Below the pieces are notes generated by a model. That model saw only the letters and a list, made by a program, of their open reading frames with translations, was not told the DNA's origin and did no database searches. The position numbers and the translations under genes were made by a program. Shown here one piece after another: positions 58,795 to 64,000 of a stretch of 64,000 bases of DNA (the first letter of the stretch is position 1; each line of letters starts with the position of its first letter). The DNA comes from Tetmemena sp. SeJ-2015. Its lineage: Eukaryota; Ciliophora; Spirotrichea; Sporadotrichida; Oxytrichidae. The DNA is taken from contig JAJKFJ010022828.1 in assembly GCA_027382625.1 (NCBI GenBank), positions 186,001 through 250,000 on the forward strand, given 5' to 3'.

Positions 58795-60436
58795 CGCTGC
58801 ATGGCCTTGCGGTGGCGGAAGACCAGGGCGGGGATCAGGATCGCCAGGGCGAAACCAAGGGTCGGCAGCAGCATCTGCAAAAGCGTATAGGCGCCGATCA
58901 GCCGCCGGTTCCCGCCCGAGGACAGCGCCACGGCCTCGGTCGTGAGGGTGGTCACGCGGCCTCCGCCCAAGAGCAGCGTCGGCAGGTATTGGCCGACGGA
59001 TACGGCCAGTCCAACGGCGAGGGCGGTCAGGGCGGGGCGCAGGAGCAAGGGCAGACGCAGGTGCCAGAAGCGGCGGTCAGGCCCCGCGCCAAGGCTTGCC
59101 GCCAGCGTCGCCAGTCGCGGGTCAATCGTCCGAAAAGGGGCGGACAGGGACAGAAAGACATAAGGCAGCACGAAGACCAGATGCCCCGCGAAGACCGCAG
59201 CGGCCCCGCCCGCGCCAAGCTGCAAGGCCAGGGCCTGAAGCCCGGGCAGAAGGGCGATCTGCGGCACCAGAAGCGGCAGCCAGAGGATTGCTTGGGCCGG
59301 AAGGCTCAGGCGGCGCCCTTGTCGCGCCTCGGCCTCGAGCAGCGCGAGAACCAGGGCAAGCGCGACCAAGGCGCTGGCCAGTGCCAGTGTCAGCGTGGTC
59401 AGGGTCGTGGCGGCCAGACCCATCCCTGCACGTTGCCAGGTGGCGAGAGACATTGTCTGCGGCAGCAGGTCAGGAAAGGTCCAAGGCCCGGCGAAGGACC
59501 AGAGCGCCAGCCCGGCCAGCCCCAGCGCCAACGCGCCGCCAAGACCCGCGCCCAGCGTCAGGGCCAGGGCGGCAAGCGGGACATCCAGGGCGCGGGCGCG
59601 CAGGCCTGCCACTGTCGCGCTGCGCAGAAGGCGGATCGTGGCACGTTCGGCCAGAAGCCAGAAACCCATCGCCGCCGCCACAAGGACAAGCTGCACAAGC
59701 GCTCCGGCGGCGGCCAGGGGGCGGGTGGCAAGATCCGCCTGGGCCGACCAGAGCGCCACCTGCACCGAAAGTGGTGGCGGCAGGCCGGGGCCGAGGATCA
59801 TGCCCATCTCGACGCTGGTCATGCCATAGGCCAGCACGGCCAGGCAGGGCAGGCGCAGGAGCGGATAGAGCGCGGGCAGGACGGCGAAAACGAAGCCTGC
59901 GGCCCGGCCATAGCCCAGGCTCGCGGCCAGCACCTGCCTTGCCGGCGCGCCGGTTTGCGGCAGGGCGGCCAGCGCCATCAGCAACAGGAAGGGAATCTCC
60001 TTGGCGATCAGGCCCAGGGTCAGCGACAGGCCGAACGGGTCGTTCAGGATCAGCGCATCTGGGGGAACGCTCCAGCCGGTCGCCCAGGGCGACAGCGCCC
60101 GCGCGATCCAGCCCGAGGGGGCGATCAGGAAGGCAAGGCCAAGGGCGGCAGCGGCATGGGGCAGGGCGAGAAGCGGCGAGAGCAACCGGTGCAGGGCGGT
60201 GAAGGCCCGGCTTTCGGACAGGGTGGCCAGGATCAAGACCACCACGGCCAGGGCCAGGACAGTGCTGGCAAGGCCCGTGCCCAGCGACAGGGCGATGGCG
60301 CGCGCCAGGCCGGCCAGGCCAGAAGCGCCTCCAGTGCGCCTGGGCCCCAGCGCCGGTCCGATCGTGCCCAGAAGCCCGCCGCCACGGGCAGGGCCATCAG
60401 CGAAAGCACCAGCGCAGGGGCCGCGCGCAGGATCAA
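58791..60436 (-). CDS. ynjC: ABC transporter permease (YnjC-like), double permease domain
   Basis: A permease of about 545 residues with two binding-protein-dependent transport domains fused in one chain, about 12 membrane helices in total. Helix-rich sequence includes LAGLARAIALSLGTGLASTV, LLALPHAAAALGLAFLIAPS and, in the second half, FAGHLVFVLPYVFLSLSAPF. EAA-like cytoplasmic loops are VLAASLGYGRAAGFVFAVLP and TLAASLGAGPDRRFWHLRLP, one per domain. The N-terminus MILRAAPALVLSLMALPVAA is in a different frame, with a break near 60330. It overlaps the substrate-binding protein gene upstream and the ATPase gene downstream by four bases each. Confidence 0.88.
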
Positions 60437-61651
60437 GGGCTGGTTCCGTAGCGCGCCTGCCAGTCGCGGGCCAGTTCGGTGGTCCAGCTTGCATGGGGTT
60501 CCAGCAGGGCCGGGCCAAGCGCGTCGGGGCTTAGGGTCGCGACGCCCAGGTCAAGCGCGGTGAACGGGCGCGATCTTCCGGCGCAGGCGGACAAGCATCG
60601 AGCACGGTCTGAAAGCCCAGGATCGCGGGGTCCTGCGCCCGGCCTGCACTTCGGGCGACAGATCAGATCTGCGATCACCTGCGCGCCTTCACGGGCCCGA
60701 GGCGTGAAGGGATGGCAGAAAACTTGCATTGCCGAGGTGCCGCCCGAGGGCGTGAAAGTGCGCACGGTCCCGGCCAGCGTGCCCGCGGCGATTTCGGCGC
60801 TGGCGCGGCCCGGATTGAAGGCGAAGGCGATGTCGACCTCGCCATCGGCCAGCAGTTGACCCAGCGCGGTCTCGCTGGCCGGATAGGCCCGGCCGCCCCG
60901 CCACAGGGCGGGCGTGACCGATGCGATCCAATCCCAGAGCGGGGCGACCAGACGGTCATAATCGGCCGGGTCGACGGGGGCCTGCAACAGCGCCTGTTCG
61001 GCGATCGTGGTGTAGAGAACCTGTTTCAGAAAGGTGGTCCCGAGGTAACCGGGGGGCTGCGGATAGGTGAAGCGGCCCGGATTGGCGATGATCCAGTCTC
61101 GCAGCGCCGCCATGTTCGCGGGCGGCGCGGCGACGCGGGCCGAGTCATATTCAAAGACGAGCTGGGCCATGGCCCAGGGGCTTTCATAGCCAAGGGTCGG
61201 TAAGGTGAAATCGGTCACGGTGGCGGGCTTGCCCTTGGTATCCACCAGTGGCCAGTTGGGCAGGGTTTCGGCGAAGGGGCCGAAAAGCAGGTTCTCGGCG
61301 CGCATCGCCGCAAAATTCTCGCCATTGATCCAGATCAGGTCCACAGAGCCGCCGGTCACGCGCCCCGCGTCGCGTTCGGCCAGGACAGCAGCGACGGCCT
61401 CGGCGGTCGAGGACAGTTTGACATGGTTCAGGGTGATGCCGAACCGCGCCTGCGCCAGCGTGCCGAGCCAGGCGATGAAATCGTTGATCTTCGGATCGCC
61501 GCCCCAGGCGTGCCACCAGGACCGTCTGGCCGCGGGCGCGCGCGAGCAGCGCCTCCCAGGTTTCCGAGGAGCGGGCGGCGCGCGCGGGGCCGGCGGGGCG
61601 GCAGCGGCGGCGAGGCCCCGGGGAAAGGTGGCGTCTTTGTATCTGCAACAT
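60433..61651 (-). CDS. ynjB: ABC transporter substrate-binding protein (YnjB-like), frameshifted
   Basis: A periplasmic binding protein of about 400 residues. The start MLQIQRRHLSPG at 61651 and a damaged Ala-rich signal precede the YnjB landmarks: GGDPKINDFIAWLGTLAQAR, FGITLNHVKLSSTAEAVAAV, GGSVDLIWINGENFAAMRAE, NLLFGPFAETLPNWPLVDTK, ESPWAMAQLVFEYDSARVAA and PGRFTYPQPPGYLGTTFLKQ. The INGENF and PNW motifs are what identify it as YnjB rather than a generic sulfate- or iron-type protein. The ligand is unknown. Breaks lie near 61500-61640 and 60600-60660. Its stop overlaps the permease start. Confidence 0.88.
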
Positions 61652-61756
61652 GTTTTCACTGGCTGAAGGTTGAACGCGGGGCGTTTGCGCGCCTGTCCGC
61701 CTAGGATACGAAGGAAAACGCGGCCGAGGCAATCATAACTTGGCAGAGCTGACATG

Positions 61757-61779
61757 TGCGTGTTTGCACGCATTTTTTT
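61757..61779 (+). terminator. terminator-like hairpin in the ynjF-like gene leader
   Basis: TGCGTG and CACGCA form a perfect 6-bp stem with a TTTG loop, followed immediately by seven T residues. It lies 39 bases before the start of the CDP-alcohol phosphotransferase gene on the same strand, between two divergent genes. No gene upstream reads into it, so it looks like a leader attenuator rather than an ordinary end-of-gene terminator. Confidence 0.6.
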
Positions 61780-61818
61780 GGCGTCGCGCGTAACGAAACG
61801 ACAGGGAAATTCGAAGCC

Positions 61819-62421
61819 ATGCTTGACGGCCGCCTGCGCAGATGATCGACCCGCCGCTGGACCGCGCAGGCCGGGCTCTGGCCCGGCGCGGGATCGGGGC
61901 CGATGCGGTGACGCTTGGCGGTCTGGCGCTGGACTGGCGGCGGCGGCGCTGATCGGCCTTGGCGCGCCGGGCTGGCTGGCGCTGGGCCGCTTCTGGCCGG
62001 GGCGGCTGGCCGAACGGCTGGACGGCGCGGTGGCGCGGGTGCGCGGCAAGACCGATTTCGGCGGCTATCTGGATATCGCCTGCGACTTCGCGCTTTATGG
62101 CGCGATCCCGCTGGCTTTTGCCCTGCGCGATCCCTCGAACGCGCTGCCCGCCGCGTTCCTGCTGTTTTCCTTTTACGTCAATGCCGCCTCGTTCCTGGGC
62201 TTCGCGATCATGGCCGAGAAGCGGGGATTGAAGACGAGGCGCAAGGGCAAAAGTCGCTGTACTACATGGCCGGGCTGATGGAAGGGGCGGAAACCATTGG
62301 TTCTTTCGCGCTTTTTTGCCTGTGGCCGACGGGATTTTCTGCCCTCGCCTGGATCTTTGGCGCGCTGTGCCTGGTCACGGCCTGCGCCCGTATCCTTCTG
62401 TCGCGCAAGCTGTTGCGATAG
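61819..62421 (+). CDS. CDP-alcohol phosphotransferase (YnjF-like), frameshifted
   Basis: An integral membrane enzyme of about 200 residues. The conserved catalytic motif with D-G-A-V-A-R and two downstream Asp is in DGAVARVRGKTDFGGYLDIA then CDF. Membrane helices are LPAAFLLFSFYVNAASFLGF, GAETIGSFALFCLWPTGFSA and LAWIFGALCLVTACARILLS, ending KLLR at 62421. Such enzymes move a phosphatidyl group from CDP-diacylglycerol to an alcohol. Location beside ynjBCD genes parallels E. coli, where ynjF encodes a family member. The start MLDGRL at 61819 is followed by indels near 61850, 61930-61990 and 62250. Confidence 0.85.
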
Positions 62422-62535
62422 GCGCGCGGCGCGACGCTATGGATCGCCTGCCCTTGCAGCCCCCGCGGCGCGCAACTAAGACTCTGGAAACCTTCCGGCG
62501 ATAACGCTGTCCCTCAAGTGGCAAAGGCAGTCCAG

Positions 62536-63168
62536 ATGCGCGATCCGATCGACACTTACATGAACACCCTCGTGCCGATGGTGGTCGAGCAGACCAGCCG
62601 CGGCGAGCGCGCCTATGACATCTATTCGCGCCTGCTGAAGGAGCGGATCATCTTCCTGGCCGGGCCCGTGCATGACGGCATGTCGTCGCTGATCTGCGCG
62701 CAGCTGTTGTTCCTTGAAGCGGAAAACCCGTCGAAGGAAATCAGCATGTACATCAACTCGCCCGGTGGCGTGGTGACGTCGGGTCTGTCGATCTATGACA
62801 CGATGCAATACATCAAGCCCAAGGTCTCGACCCTTGTGATCGGGCAGGCGGCGTCGATGGGCAGCCTGTTGCTGACCGCGGGCGAAAAGGGGATGCGCTT
62901 CTCGCTGCCGAACAGCCGCGTCATGGTTCACCAGCCGTCTGGCGGCTATCAGGGGCAGGCGACGGATATCTGGATCCATGCCCAGGAAACGCTCAAGCTG
63001 AAGCGCCGCCTGAATGAAATCTATGTGAAACACACCGGGCAGAATTACGAAACGGTTGAGGCGGCGCTGGAGCGGGACAATTTCATGTCGGCCGAGGATG
63101 CCAAAGCCTGGGGCCTGATCGACGAGATTCTGGCCGATCGCGGCAAGGCGGACGACGCGGGCAAGTAA
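62536..63168 (+). CDS. clpP: ATP-dependent Clp protease proteolytic subunit
   Basis: An intact 210-residue serine protease subunit that forms the tetradecameric ClpP barrel. S107 is in [21 protein letters not shown]132 in [20 protein letters not shown], and the Asp in the region after [40 protein letters not shown] is the typical N-terminus. ATG 62536 is preferred because AAAGGCAG lies at the right distance and matches relatives; a GTG at 62518 is also in frame. It is followed 136 bases later by clpX, its unfoldase partner. Confidence 0.97.
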   Translation: MRDPIDTYMNTLVPMVVEQTSRGERAYDIYSRLLKERIIFLAGPVHDGMSSLICAQLLFLEAENPSKEISMYINSPGGVVTSGLSIYDTMQYIKPKVSTLVIGQAASMGSLLLTAGEKGMRFSLPNSRVMVHQPSGGYQGQATDIWIHAQETLKLKRRLNEIYVKHTGQNYETVEAALERDNFMSAEDAKAWGLIDEILADRGKADDAGK

Positions 63169-63304
63169 GGCCGCACCGCCCGGCTGGCAGGGGTGCCAAG
63201 GGCGTTTTGACATTGTGGTGGTCTGGGGCTTGTCCTAGACTTCCACGCGAATGGCACGGGCAGGGGGCTGCGCAACAGGCGCGGCGGACGGCAGAGGGCA
63301 ACGG

Positions 63305-64000
63305 ATGGCTACCAATTCGGGCGACAGCAAGAACACCCTCTACTGTTCGTTCTGCGGCAAGAGCCAGCACGAGGTCCGCAAGTTGATCCCCGGCCGACCG
63401 TGTTCATCTGCGATGAATGCGTCGAACTGTGCATGGACATCATCCGCGAGGAGAACAAGACCTCGGGTCTCAAGACCACGGATGGCGTGCCGACCCCGCG
63501 CGAAATCTGCAAGGTGCTGGACGACTATGTGATCGGGCAGATCCACGCCAAGCGCGTGCTGTCGGTGGCGGTGCATAACCACTACAAGCGCCTGAACCAT
63601 TCGTCGAAAACCGATATCGAACTGTCCAAATCCAACATCCTGCTGATCGGCCCCACCGGCTGCGGCAAGACGCTGCTGGCGCAGACGCTGGCGCGGATTC
63701 TGGATGTGCCCTTCACCATGGCCGATGCGACCACGCTGACCGAGGCCGGTTATGTGGGCGAGGATGTCGAGAACATCATCCTCAAGCTGTTGCAGGCCAG
63801 CGAATACAACGTGGAACGGGCGCAGCGCGGCATCGTCTATATCGACGAGGTCGACAAGATCACGCGCAAGTCGGACAACCCCAGCATCACCCGTGACGTG
63901 TCGGGCGAGGGGGTGCAGCAGGCGCTGCTGAAGATCATGGAAGGCACCGTCGCAAGCGTGCCGCCGCAGGGCGGGCGCAAGCATCCGCAGCAGGAATTCC
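63305..64000 (+). CDS. clpX: ATP-dependent Clp protease ATP-binding subunit ClpX, partial
   Basis: ClpX is the AAA+ unfoldase that feeds ClpP. The N-terminal zinc-binding domain has [17 protein letters not shown] and, after a frame change near 63391, [20 protein letters not shown], giving all four zinc cysteines. [20 protein letters not shown] is Walker A, and [20 protein letters not shown] is Walker [21 protein letters not shown] contains the GYVG pore loop. The gene runs off the window end; about 230 of roughly 420 residues are present. Start ATG 63305 ([18 protein letters not shown]) matches the family. Confidence 0.96.

Noticed and set aside
1..64000. CRISPR arrays, insertion sequences, prophage or integrative elements
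   Set aside because: I saw no regularly spaced repeats with unique spacers, no transposase, integrase or phage structural genes, and no target-site duplications.

Overview
The window is GC-rich DNA from an alphaproteobacterium, most likely a Rhodobacteraceae (Paracoccus/Rhodobacter-like). The evidence is the aerobic cobaltochelatase genes cobS and cobT, an SOS box of the alphaproteobacterial form GTTC-N7-GTTC in front of lexA, the run trpG-trpD ... trpC-moaC-moeA-lexA-comEC, a YibQ-type deacetylase, and many small conserved genes typical of that family. It is chromosomal housekeeping sequence. I see no rRNA, CRISPR array, prophage, insertion sequence or plasmid function. There is one tRNA gene.

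The most important technical point is sequence quality. About two thirds of the genes are recognisable only by moving between reading frames, and breaks sit in genes that must work (purM, gatB, valS, gltX, trpD, clpX). The first 3.4 kb is worst, with inflated G/C homopolymers. I treat these as sequencing or assembly indels, not true pseudogenes. Coordinates of broken genes span from the first to the last recognisable part.

Layout. 1-4.1 kb: ggt, an L,D-transpeptidase, tRNA-Ile2(CAU), a metallophosphoesterase and a diacylglycerol-kinase-like gene, all badly damaged. 4.2-10.4 kb: purM-purN, a DUF454 membrane protein, rnd, a lipoprotein, sufE and an Xaa-Pro aminopeptidase. 10.4-16.9 kb: cobT and cobS flanking an FMN reductase and a racemase, then msrB, a J-domain protein, bolA and a small membrane protein. 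17-21.2 kb: malate synthase G, then a compact operon of an ArsR regulator with three AHSA1/SRPBCC proteins. 21.2-28.6 kb: an MFS transporter, pepN, a transglycosylase-like lipoprotein, a hypothetical gene and gatB. 28.7-35.2 kb: a histone-deacetylase-like hydrolase, DUF4177, a HisC-like aminotransferase, two tiny genes and valS. 35.3-43.9 kb: DUF3592, a TetR regulator, DUF1428, an Lrp regulator divergent from an ornithine/lysine decarboxylase, an orphan molybdopterin oxidoreductase large subunit, DUF2235, N-carbamoylputrescine amidase and DUF1624. 44-49.9 kb: gltA, gltX, comEC and lexA. 49.9-55.5 kb: moeA, moaC, trpC, ung, a secreted protein, trpD and trpG. 55.7-64 kb: a YibQ deacetylase, a CAP-domain protein, the ynjB-ynjC-ynjD ABC transporter divergent from a ynjF-like CDP-alcohol phosphotransferase, clpP, and the start of clpX.

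The best leads for something new are: (i) the YnjBCD transporter linked to a YnjF-like enzyme, an association also known from E. coli but without an assigned function, here with a terminator-like hairpin in the ynjF leader; (ii) the ArsR plus triple-SRPBCC operon; (iii) a dispersed hairpin-plus-tail intergenic element present in five copies; (iv) low-GC patches in valS and gltX; and (v) a hairpin leader in front of the decarboxylase.
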